Positions 22,564 through 28,894 of a stretch of 28,894 nt of DNA are shown here, one piece after another (the first letter of the stretch is position 1; each line of letters starts with the position of its first letter). Location: positions 1-28,894 of the IMG/VR virus record IMGVR_UViG_3300047297_000042; one strand, given 5' to 3'. Under the pieces are notes generated by a model that saw only the letters and a list, made by a program, of their open reading frames with translations, had not been told where the DNA came from and made no database searches. This DNA comes from a virus. Made by a program: the position numbers and the translations under genes.

Positions 22564-24621
22564 TTATTTCTTCCTCGCTCTAGCATTTTTGATTCTTGAT
22601 TGCTCAAGTTTACGAACTGCTGGCATAACTCTTATTGATAGACGAGCAACCATTGGTGCCATACGCTTTACTTGCGCTTCTAGTCTTGTCTTTTCTGCTG
22701 CAGATACAGTTGAGATATCGCGATTGCGAAGTAGTCTCTTGTAAACCATGCGACGAGCAGCACGAATAGATCTCGACTTAATCTTTTCTGGTGTCGAGAC
22801 ACGTTTGATTGCAATATTTCTTGCCATCATACGACGACTCTTTGTGCGCATCGCATTAAACTTTTTCTTCAAACGACCAGCAGGAGTGATTGCTTCTTCT
22901 AGATCTTCTTCTTCATCGTCTTCCTTCTCAGGACTATCGACATATTCAATTTCATCTTCGTCATAGAGATCTACAAGATCTTCCCAACTGAGTGCTAGAA
23001 CATCTGCTTCGAGTTCCTTCTCGAATTCAGTTTCATCAAAATCTGAGAAACGAATATCGTCATCATCGTGTGAAATTACAGGGGAGATCTGATCACCAGA
23101 ACCTCTGTGTGCTTCGTAGGAATCAACATGGTGTGTTCCCATCTCAGCAGTGTCACACATCTGGCAGCAGTCAGGAGTTCCGCAGTTTTCGTGGACTGCT
23201 TCAGCAATAGTCTTCATGAATTCAGAGTGAGATTTATGAGCACGCTTCTGTAGTGCTTCTTTTTCAATCGCAGACTTGGCAGAGTTATACTTCGACATGA
23301 ATACATCTGCGTGATTGGGAGCAATAGTGTGGTGCGATCCATCTTGGAAGTGAACCTTCGAACCAATGCTTACTGCCTTACGTAGTTGCATTACAAGGTG
23401 GGCAGGTTCTTTTGCTTTTTCTTCTGCCTTCTTCTTAGCGATTGCTTTCTTTGCTCTCTTGATATTTGCAGGATCAGCGAGAACCTTTTGTACTCTTGCT
23501 TGGAACTTAGCACGTGCTTCAGCACCCTTCGCAGAAATCTCAGCAAGATAACCTTCACGAACAGGATGCAGACCAAGATGCTGAGTTGTTACATCATCAT
23601 AGCGTGGATCGAAAGTTGGAATCTTATCCGCTGCCATACCTTCCTGACCTGGAGTCATAGCAGCAAACTTCTTGCGTAGTTCTGGACGACCCCATTCATT
23701 GTCCTTACCGAGGTCTTCTGGAAGAATTGAAGACTTAGTTACCTTCGACTTGAACATCTTATGATCAACACCGACTCTCTTAGCAGCAACCTTGTGAGCA
23801 TGAGCAGTGTTCTGTGCCTTAACGTGAACCGAACCAGCAGCAACTGCCTTACCAGCGTGTTGCTTAGGGAAGTCTACCTTCCACATGCCGTATGCTTCTT
23901 CGATCTCTACTTCTTCCTTGGCATAGACTTTATAGAGAGGATGCTTCATCGCCTTAACGTCTGCCTCATCCTTGGTTTTGTGTGTAGAAACAACTTCGGT
24001 TCCCTTCTTCACGACCCATCCTTCTTCCATCTGTTCTTCTGGCAGAATGAAACGATCCTTATCGATCTTGGCACCAGTCAATGGATCTTTCTTCGACTTT
24101 GCCTTTGCCTTCTCGATAATTTCTCTTGCTTCTGGTACGCAGTTAGGAACCATTCTATCGCCTTTCTTTTTCATGCCGACACGCTTGTAACCTTTCCAGC
24201 ATGCTTCTTCAACGGATTCTTCACTGACCGAACGCCATCCGCCACCCTTTGACTTGTAATACTTTGCTGCCCAACCATTGGCATACGCAGAAGGATACAC
24301 GTCGAACTTCTTCTTTGCCATTGCCTTTGCTCTTGACCAAAGTGCTGGGTTAGTAGGTTCGTTCCCTTCTGGGATAAATTCTTCTGTATTCACCATGATT
24401 GGTTTATTTCCTTTACCTTTACGATCAGCAACTGGATCTTCTCTTCTTTTTCTACGAGCAGCAGTCGCCCTATCTTGCTTTGACATTGATTTTGCTTTGG
24501 CAGCAGGTAGGCATTTAGGTTTACCCTCGCCATCCTCTCTTGCACATGGACCTTTGATCTCGCCCTTGGTGTCCATTCGCACCCACTTCTGACGAAACCA
24601 AGTTCTTAGATCCTCGTTCAT
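22564..24621 (-). CDS. 685-residue mosaic phage protein with DUF5872-like module and basic tail
   Basis: Several phage modules are joined in this one protein. Residues 5-65 have W-x3-KWV, PCAR, PKCLPAAKA and a basic stretch. Residues 90-130 (NPALWSRAKAMAKKKFDVYP, SAYANGWAAKYYK) match DUF5872. Residues 139-164 form a CWKGY ... VPNCVP motif. A Cys cluster (ENCGTPDCCQMCD) occurs further on. An acidic segment (about 540-580) precedes a strongly basic helical C-terminus (about 582-685). The N-terminal modules are elsewhere separate phage proteins, often of the internal-head type. It may be a prohead core or co-packaged protein. It is coupled to the spanin gene by ATGA. No enzyme motif is seen. Confidence 0.65.
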   Translation of the reverse strand: MNEDLRTWFRQKWVRMDTKGEIKGPCAREDGEGKPKCLPAAKAKSMSKQDRATAARRKRREDPVADRKGKGNKPIMVNTEEFIPEGNEPTNPALWSRAKAMAKKKFDVYPSAYANGWAAKYYKSKGGGWRSVSEESVEEACWKGYKRVGMKKKGDRMVPNCVPEAREIIEKAKAKSKKDPLTGAKIDKDRFILPEEQMEEGWVVKKGTEVVSTHKTKDEADVKAMKHPLYKVYAKEEVEIEEAYGMWKVDFPKQHAGKAVAAGSVHVKAQNTAHAHKVAAKRVGVDHKMFKSKVTKSSILPEDLGKDNEWGRPELRKKFAAMTPGQEGMAADKIPTFDPRYDDVTTQHLGLHPVREGYLAEISAKGAEARAKFQARVQKVLADPANIKRAKKAIAKKKAEEKAKEPAHLVMQLRKAVSIGSKVHFQDGSHHTIAPNHADVFMSKYNSAKSAIEKEALQKRAHKSHSEFMKTIAEAVHENCGTPDCCQMCDTAEMGTHHVDSYEAHRGSGDQISPVISHDDDDIRFSDFDETEFEKELEADVLALSWEDLVDLYDEDEIEYVDSPEKEDDEEEDLEEAITPAGRLKKKFNAMRTKSRRMMARNIAIKRVSTPEKIKSRSIRAARRMVYKRLLRNRDISTVSAAEKTRLEAQVKRMAPMVARLSIRVMPAVRKLEQSRIKNARARKK

Positions 24622-25130
24622 TTCTTTTCTTTCTTATTCAGTTCGTCGATGGACTGTTTATTGTCGTTGATCCACTGTTGCAAACTGATAAGTTGTTGAC
24701 TGTTTTGCATGCATCTGTTGTAATTGTTGATGATGGTGAAGAGGGCTTCATTGTCTTTAATTCCAGAGGGGGACGCATCAGAACTGAGGGTGGGGTCGGC
24801 ATCACTGCCTGTGGCACTAGCGTCGTGCGTGAACACCCAGCCGTTAGACATAACAGACTGACTAGGAACATTGTTTTTGGCGCGATCAAGGTAGACATAT
24901 TCTTTTTCCTTAATTGTATTGACACGGTCGACATATTCAGTAACTACTTTATTGCTGATCTCAGCATTTTTCTTTTCCATTTCTGCTACTTGTGTTGCAG
25001 ATTTGGCAGCAAATCTTTGCAGTTCTGCTTCAGCATAAGCAGATCCCTTCATATAACCAAATACAAATACTCCGAGTAGGAGAGCAGCACCTGCTAGTAA
25101 CTTATATGGTAATGGGATCATACCGAACAT
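24618..25130 (-). CDS. Inner-membrane spanin subunit (i-spanin, Rz-like)
   Basis: A 170-residue protein with one N-terminal membrane helix (KLLAGAALLLGVFVFGYMKG). A long heptad-rich periplasmic segment follows (AEAELQRFAAKSATQVAEME and on to about residue 85), then a variable region and a C-terminal amphipathic part. The topology is that of lambda Rz. With its outer-membrane partner it spans the periplasm and fuses the two membranes at the end of lysis. I chose MFGMIPLPYKL because AGAGGA lies seven bases upstream; the frame continues 35 codons up into the holin-like gene. The o-spanin gene lies wholly inside this one. Confidence 0.85.
   Translation of the reverse strand: MFGMIPLPYKLLAGAALLLGVFVFGYMKGSAYAEAELQRFAAKSATQVAEMEKKNAEISNKVVTEYVDRVNTIKEKEYVYLDRAKNNVPSQSVMSNGWVFTHDASATGSDADPTLSSDASPSGIKDNEALFTIINNYNRCMQNSQQLISLQQWINDNKQSIDELNKKEKK
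24638..24898 (-). CDS. Outer-membrane spanin lipoprotein (o-spanin, Rz1-like), embedded
   Basis: This frame starts MSTLIAPKTMFLV and continues with a hydrophobic stretch to the lipobox Leu-Thr-Ala-Gly-Cys22, so signal peptidase II would leave a lipidated Cys22. The residue after it is Ser, not Asp, which directs outer-membrane sorting. The 65-residue mature chain is proline-rich near its start (PQAVMPTPPS, MRPP), as in Rz1. AAGGA lies eight bases before the ATG, which argues for real translation. A second ATG (24871) is possible but would shorten the signal peptide. Full embedding in another frame of the i-spanin gene copies the lambda Rz/Rz1 arrangement. This is the only overlapping-frame shadow here with independent protein evidence. 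Confidence 0.88.
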   Translation of the reverse strand: MSTLIAPKTMFLVSLLCLTAGCSRTTLVPQAVMPTPPSVLMRPPLELKTMKPSSPSSTITTDACKTVNNLSVCNSGSTTINSPSTN

Positions 25131-25152
25131 ATCAATTTCCTCTTGTTTCCTA

Positions 25153-25160
25153 TATTTATT
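25153..25160 (-). promoter_or_regulatory. Late-promoter-like octamer AATAAATA
   Basis: Seven of eight bases match the late octamer. It spans the holin-like gene stop codon and lies 23 bases before the i-spanin start. It could add late transcription of the spanins, or be chance. Confidence 0.3.
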
Positions 25161-25404
25161 CTTCGTCAGATTTCTTGGTTGGTTTCTTTGGTGCGAACTT
25201 CTCAACACCAGTAATACCAAGAGTACCGATAACAATATACATTACACCATTGAAGATAAACTCTTCGATAGTGTAGCCCCAGAATAGATTAGCAATGTAA
25301 CCAGTGGCGATAAGGATTGTTGAAACAACAGCAACCATTCGCTTGGTTGATGGATTACCACCATCTGACATCATGTCTTTAAGGTATGTTAGAAAGTTTG
25401 CCAT
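25156..25404 (-). CDS. Holin-like two-helix membrane protein
   Basis: In 82 residues there are two hydrophobic helices (MVAVVSTILIATGYIANLFW and FNGVMYIVIGTLGITGV), with a short charged N-terminus containing DGGNPSTKR and a Lys/Glu C-terminal tail. The GNPSxKR segment before helix 1 is common in small phage holin-like proteins. With spanins directly downstream, this is the better holin candidate of the two in the window. The ribosome binding site AAGGAG six bases before ATG is the strongest in this region, suggesting high expression. Confidence 0.65.
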   Translation of the reverse strand: MANFLTYLKDMMSDGGNPSTKRMVAVVSTILIATGYIANLFWGYTIEEFIFNGVMYIVIGTLGITGVEKFAPKKPTKKSDEE

Positions 25405-25414
25405 TACTTACTCC

Positions 25415-26686
25415 TTATAGTTCAAACCAACCAATTTGCCCACTGGCAGTCTTGGAGTTTGATGCCGATGTTATTGCAAGAGTAACAACATCACTGACTC
25501 CTGCTAAAGTTCTTCCTAGTTGTAGGTTGAAGTTGTCAAGACCACCAACTGTAGATGCACCTTGTGCATTTGTAATATAATTAGAACCGACAACTGTTCC
25601 ACCTGATATCTCAGAATCAGTGATAGAATACTGCACATGACTTTCTGCTGAATAATCATTCCATGTTGGAGTTGATGCGAATGTCGGATTCAATAGTAAC
25701 ACCCAACGATAATTAATATTGCTTTCTGCAAGTAGATCGACCTGCGATGGTAAAACAATACCATCCAATCTAGAAGATTTTAATCGGATACTTGCAACAT
25801 GATAATATGTTCCGCTTGTTGTCAGCGAAACATTAGATATGCCTCTACCAGCAACTTTAATAGAGGACATGCCTTGATATCCACCTTCTGAAATTACTGT
25901 GCTACAAATTTGTTTCATCGTAGCGGCGGAAGAAGATCCAGTATTTTCTATTTCGTAACGGACTGGTAAATTCGCAGTCGTCATGTATGTTCCAGTGATA
26001 GAGTTTGCGTGATGGAATGTGTGAACGATGTAGTATTTACCATCGATAATAAAACCACAACGAACCGAACCGACGCCCAACCATTCAATATCTGTGAAGA
26101 AAATCTGAGACTTAGAAAGATCAAGTGTTATACCCGACAGACCTGAACCATCTAGAGTATCTGGTCCATTCCAATTTTCTTGTGCGATTCTATTTTCTGA
26201 AACAGAACCACCAGTATATGATCTCTTTACGATATTAATCGTTGAACCATCTTGCTCAAGAAAAATACCATTTTGGGAACTAAAGTATCCAACACGTTGG
26301 CGTAGATTTGCTGCTGCTGCATTCATTGTGAATGTAGTAAGAACCAGCAAAGACTTTCCTGGTTGATATGGGAAAACTTTTGTTGATTCGCGAACAACCT
26401 TGTCACCAGATGCACCAGTTACTATCATGGAGAGGCAACTGTCATTGGTATTATGCGTTGTAGATGCACTACCAGAAGTGCTGGTGCTGAATTTACCATT
26501 GTCTTGATAGCGCATTTGGGAATCAAACAATGTAAATTGTGTAGAAGTTCTTAGACGACCAAAGGCATCACCAGTCATACCGACAGGACTCGATGGATCA
26601 ACTACGTTACCATGTTGATCAGCAAGCATGATAACTTCAAAGAACTCATGCGGATCACCCAAATGTGGTTTGATTACTTGCGCCAT
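25415..26686 (-). CDS. Conserved virion structural protein
   Basis: The 423-residue beta-rich protein contains GDAFGRLRTSTQFTLFDSQM and RYQDNGKFSTST near the N-terminus, and SVRCGFIIDGKYYIVHTFHH, then LPVRYEIENTG and KQICSTVISEGGYQ in the middle. I recognise this series from a structural protein of marine T4-like phages, often of unassigned position. The C-terminal part is Ser/Thr/Gly rich and ends GQIGWFEL. It has no enzyme motif. It lies between the nucleotidyltransferase and the lysis block. Whether it belongs to head or tail cannot be told from sequence. Confidence 0.75.
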   Translation of the reverse strand: MAQVIKPHLGDPHEFFEVIMLADQHGNVVDPSSPVGMTGDAFGRLRTSTQFTLFDSQMRYQDNGKFSTSTSGSASTTHNTNDSCLSMIVTGASGDKVVRESTKVFPYQPGKSLLVLTTFTMNAAAANLRQRVGYFSSQNGIFLEQDGSTINIVKRSYTGGSVSENRIAQENWNGPDTLDGSGLSGITLDLSKSQIFFTDIEWLGVGSVRCGFIIDGKYYIVHTFHHANSITGTYMTTANLPVRYEIENTGSSSAATMKQICSTVISEGGYQGMSSIKVAGRGISNVSLTTSGTYYHVASIRLKSSRLDGIVLPSQVDLLAESNINYRWVLLLNPTFASTPTWNDYSAESHVQYSITDSEISGGTVVGSNYITNAQGASTVGGLDNFNLQLGRTLAGVSDVVTLAITSASNSKTASGQIGWFEL

Positions 26687-26687
26687 C

Positions 26688-27302
26688 TTAGATTCTTTCT
26701 AGAAACTGTTTAAAGGAAATAGATTCGTTTATACCCATACCACGACGGACGTCTTTATACATCTCGCGCTTATGTGTTGTTGACATAGAACTTGGTGCCA
26801 TAGCATGAAATGCTTTTTCATTACCAGATGATGCTGCCTTGCGCATCTTAGTGGCGGATGCACCAGCAACACCTTCGTCGGCATCAGTTCTCTCGCTGCC
26901 GACAGTCTTAACTTTGATCGAGTCAAACTTATAGTGTCCGTGACGACCTTCGACATCATTATACTTATGGATTAGTGTGTGATATTCATGTGCTCTGTCC
27001 GAACCTGCATGAACAACGATGTTCTTCACACCTTGACTATGCAACTTTGACAGATGGTGGAGTAGAGTAGGATGACCTTTACTCAATGCCTCAACATTCG
27101 CAGCAGGAAATGCTCTCTTAAGATGCTTTACCTTTTGCTCTGGAGTCAGAGGATTCTTGTTACCATCATGAGTCGCAGTTGTCAGGATAGTGTGTTTTGC
27201 ATTGTCATGCTTTGCTGCATCCAACACCTTATTGATCATCATAGCATGACCAGCATGAACAGGAGCAAATCTACCAATTGTTAAGTGATGCGTTTCGCTC
27301 AT
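26688..27302 (-). CDS. Nucleotidyltransferase with capsid-targeting-like C-terminus
   Basis: GRFAPVHAGHAMMI carries the H-x-G-H signature (His16, His19) of the cytidylyl/adenylyltransferase superfamily, and GASATKMRKAA (about 147-157) replaces the usual I-S-S-T-x-x-R. The protein is His-rich and resembles nucleotidyltransferases annotated in phage structural regions. It ends NESISFKQFLERI, which resembles the capsid-targeting helix SFKEFIAEA of the small internal protein, but placed at the C-terminus. The substrate is not known. It overlaps the DUF6267-like gene by four bases (ATGA), so the two are probably one functional unit. Confidence 0.7.
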   Translation of the reverse strand: MSETHHLTIGRFAPVHAGHAMMINKVLDAAKHDNAKHTILTTATHDGNKNPLTPEQKVKHLKRAFPAANVEALSKGHPTLLHHLSKLHSQGVKNIVVHAGSDRAHEYHTLIHKYNDVEGRHGHYKFDSIKVKTVGSERTDADEGVAGASATKMRKAASSGNEKAFHAMAPSSMSTTHKREMYKDVRRGMGINESISFKQFLERI

Positions 27303-28417
27303 TTGCCTCTGCTCGCTCTTAAGATTTCGCTGCGCGCACGATTCGCTTTAGAGAATCCTTCACGGTCAACAACCTTCAGTCCATTATAGACGTGACCTTC
27401 ACCACCCGATGCTTCACCACCAATAGTTGTGTGGAAACCACCCGCACCAAACGAATCCAGTCCTCTCGAAAGATGATTGGTTGCTTGTTGCAGATGGTGA
27501 TGGATTTCTAGTGTCTTATAGAAGTCTTGCTGGTGTTTGGAAACATGATCAACCATGTCATCCATAACTTTTTTCTTTGCAGTTTTTGCCTTGTCAGTCT
27601 TAACAGCATCGATCTTCTTCTGATGCCATTTGCGAAGATAACCTTTATATCCCTCTGCCGATGGAGTCTCATCAGTTGTTACTGTCGAGTTGATATACTG
27701 ACGGAGAGTTTGTTCATGTCCAGGAAGATGCTCATGACCATGTGATGCCATCAACTGTTCTGCTTTTTTCAGATGATCATCTGCTGGCGACTTATATTCC
27801 TTTGGAACAATCGCGTGATCTTTTGACACTAGGTGAGGAACTAGATGAACGTCTGGGTGATGCCCAAAACCTTCCATGCTAGTTAATGGTTTTGGTCCAG
27901 CAGAAGTAATTTTGGTGTGAATTACGGCACTGACTTTAGACTTCGCTAGTGCCTTGCCTTCTGGACTGTCTGCATCAGCAGCGTATTTAATTGTGTTTGG
28001 AGTATGAGAGATCTTACCATTCTCGTGCTCTCTCGATTCACGATCCGACATATATCCACCCTGATATTCACCAGGAGTATGCGGAATAACTTTAGGGAGA
28101 TGTTGTAGAAGAAGTTTTAATGGGTGAGCGAGATATGGTTTATGACCATGTTGGGTGTCAATATCTTTCTCAGAAAAGTTATAAGAAGATCCAGTTCCCT
28201 TATACTTGACACCAACCTTACCGTCTGCTCTACGAATAACATTGAACGACATCTTGTCGTCAATCTTACGAGTCATGCTTGGTGCTTTACCAGCAGACAC
28301 TTGCTTCAGAGTTCTCAATGCATGCTTTGCTGCTTGTGGTCCATCGAATAATCTATCGGAAGGATGCTCAATGTGCAGAATTGCTGCTTCAGTAAGGAAA
28401 TTTATAAAACTATGCAT
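27299..28417 (-). CDS. DUF6267-like phage protein with capsid-targeting-like N-terminus
   Basis: The 372-residue protein starts MHSFINFLTEAAILHIEHPSD. Its first eleven residues resemble the T4 capsid-targeting sequence, with L-T-E as a possible gp21-type cleavage site. HIEHPSDRLFDG, then TRKIDDKMSFNV, then HTPNTIKYA and VSAVIHTKI follow the pattern I recall for DUF6267. In that family the segment equivalent to KIDDK reads K-x-D-G, like motif I of ATP-dependent ligases; here it is Lys51-Ile-Asp53-Asp54. A ligase-type nucleotidyl transfer activity is therefore conceivable but unproven. The protein is His/Lys-rich. A late promoter stands directly ahead. Confidence 0.65.
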   Translation of the reverse strand: MHSFINFLTEAAILHIEHPSDRLFDGPQAAKHALRTLKQVSAGKAPSMTRKIDDKMSFNVIRRADGKVGVKYKGTGSSYNFSEKDIDTQHGHKPYLAHPLKLLLQHLPKVIPHTPGEYQGGYMSDRESREHENGKISHTPNTIKYAADADSPEGKALAKSKVSAVIHTKITSAGPKPLTSMEGFGHHPDVHLVPHLVSKDHAIVPKEYKSPADDHLKKAEQLMASHGHEHLPGHEQTLRQYINSTVTTDETPSAEGYKGYLRKWHQKKIDAVKTDKAKTAKKKVMDDMVDHVSKHQQDFYKTLEIHHHLQQATNHLSRGLDSFGAGGFHTTIGGEASGGEGHVYNGLKVVDREGFSKANRARSEILRASRGK

Positions 28418-28442
28418 AGGGATCCCATCTTATGTTACTCCC

Positions 28443-28450
28443 TATTTATA
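28443..28450 (-). promoter_or_regulatory. T4-type late promoter, exact TATAAATA
   Basis: Exact octamer on the minus strand, in the gap between the glycosyltransferase stop (which it overlaps) and the DUF6267-like gene, about 26 bases ahead of its ATG. It would start late transcription of that gene, the nucleotidyltransferase and the structural gene below. Confidence 0.75.
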
Positions 28451-28894
28451 ATAATTGTTCCCAGTTGAAATTGATTTTCGCATTGGTTTTAGGGATTAAG
28501 TTCTCATCAAATTTTGGTGTGTAAAATACCATGTTTTCATCATCGTATACTGGTATCTTTGCAGTTTCGTCGACGATTGCTTTTCTACCACCTCTACGAC
28601 AAGTCAAAGTCAACCAATCGAGATTCTTCTTATTGTATTTACTGGCGAGTTTATTGAGAAGTTCTCTATCACCATGATGATATGGAACAAAGGATTCATC
28701 ATAACCACCTTCTTCCAAGAACATATTTCTGGTAATAACAAATTGATTTAATGCCATGTAAGAATCCCCCTGACCCATAAACTTGGCATTCATTTCATAC
28801 CATGTATCAGAGTCAAGGGGATCGTTTTTCAATTTATGTAAATGACTTGGTTGTAGCGTGTAGTCAATATCTAAGAATACCAACCATTCAGTAT
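28446..28894 (-). CDS. Glycosyltransferase, GT-A fold, partial (5' end beyond window)
   Basis: The frame stays open to the window edge, so the start is not in this window; the first ATG-like codon seen is an internal TTG. WLVFLDIDYTL carries the Asp-x-Asp metal/sugar-nucleotide motif of GT-A enzymes. LNQFVITRNMFLEEGGYDES, then YHHGDRELLNKL, matches the galactosyltransferase-type C-terminal domain (family 7C-like), where an acidic residue acts as base. It ends shortly after FNWEQLL. It would transfer a sugar from a nucleotide sugar to a host surface glycan, phage DNA or a virion protein; which one cannot be told. Confidence 0.75.
   Translation of the reverse strand, partial: TEWLVFLDIDYTLQPSHLHKLKNDPLDSDTWYEMNAKFMGQGDSYMALNQFVITRNMFLEEGGYDESFVPYHHGDRELLNKLASKYNKKNLDWLTLTCRRGGRKAIVDETAKIPVYDDENMVFYTPKFDENLIPKTNAKINFNWEQLL

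Noticed and set aside
23761-24252. A 163-codon plus-strand open frame
   Set aside because: It lies wholly opposite the 685-residue gene, has cysteine- and phenylalanine-rich random-looking composition, and would be the only plus-strand gene.
1-28894. tRNA genes and CRISPR arrays
   Set aside because: Intergenic gaps are all shorter than a tRNA gene, and no regularly spaced direct repeats were seen.

Overview
The window looks like part of the genome of a T4-superfamily tailed phage (contractile-tail myovirus, of the marine/cyanophage-like type) that infects a Gram-negative host. The evidence is the gene set: T4-type RNase H, gp61-type primase, class I ribonucleotide reductase, ThyX, a MazG-like protein, SpeD, a Dps-like protein and spanins. 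Genes are packed with ATGA, TAATG or GTGA overlaps, and the T4-type late promoter octamer TATAAATA occurs between genes. Every gene I accept lies on the minus strand, so transcription runs from high to low coordinates. The host cannot be named; the spanin pair implies an outer membrane.

Layout from high to low coordinates. (a) 28894-25415: the end of a glycosyltransferase, a DUF6267-like protein, a nucleotidyltransferase and a virion structural protein. (b) 25404-24618: a lysis block with a holin-like protein and an i-spanin, with an o-spanin fully embedded in the i-spanin gene in another frame. (c) 24621-18180: internal or structural virion proteins, including a 685-residue mosaic protein, a small protein with a T4-like capsid-targeting N-terminus, a Dps-like ferritin, a repeat protein, and two beta-rich structural proteins. 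(d) 18178-14982: conserved phage proteins, a two-helix membrane protein, a two-enzyme endolysin (M15 peptidase plus GH19), an EF-hand miniprotein and a tail-anchored coiled-coil protein. (e) 14941-7078: replication and dNTP supply, with primase, DUF2493/SLOG protein, ThyX, an AbrB-like/MazG-like fusion, NrdA, a radical SAM enzyme, glutaredoxin, NrdB and a probable 2OG-Fe(II) oxygenase. (f) 7076-1: small hypotheticals, a zinc ribbon too short for most gene callers, a GIY-YIG-like protein, a membrane coiled-coil protein, RNase H, a cytidylyltransferase, a sulfotransferase, SpeD and a NUMOD3 protein cut by the window edge.

How it fits together: region (e) is a nearly continuous overlapping operon for deoxynucleotide production. 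NrdA/NrdB reduce ribonucleotides, glutaredoxin supplies electrons, ThyX makes dTMP, and the MazG-like protein may hydrolyse nucleotides. A radical SAM enzyme of unknown substrate is inserted between NrdA and glutaredoxin. Lysis functions are split: the endolysin and one holin candidate lie about 8 kb from the second holin candidate and the spanins. Three exact TATAAATA sites precede speD, the repeat protein and the DUF6267-like gene. Two sigma70-like promoters precede the primase and a 372-residue conserved protein.

No tRNA, CRISPR array, insertion sequence, intein or origin was recognised. There is no gene-free stretch longer than about 60 bases.
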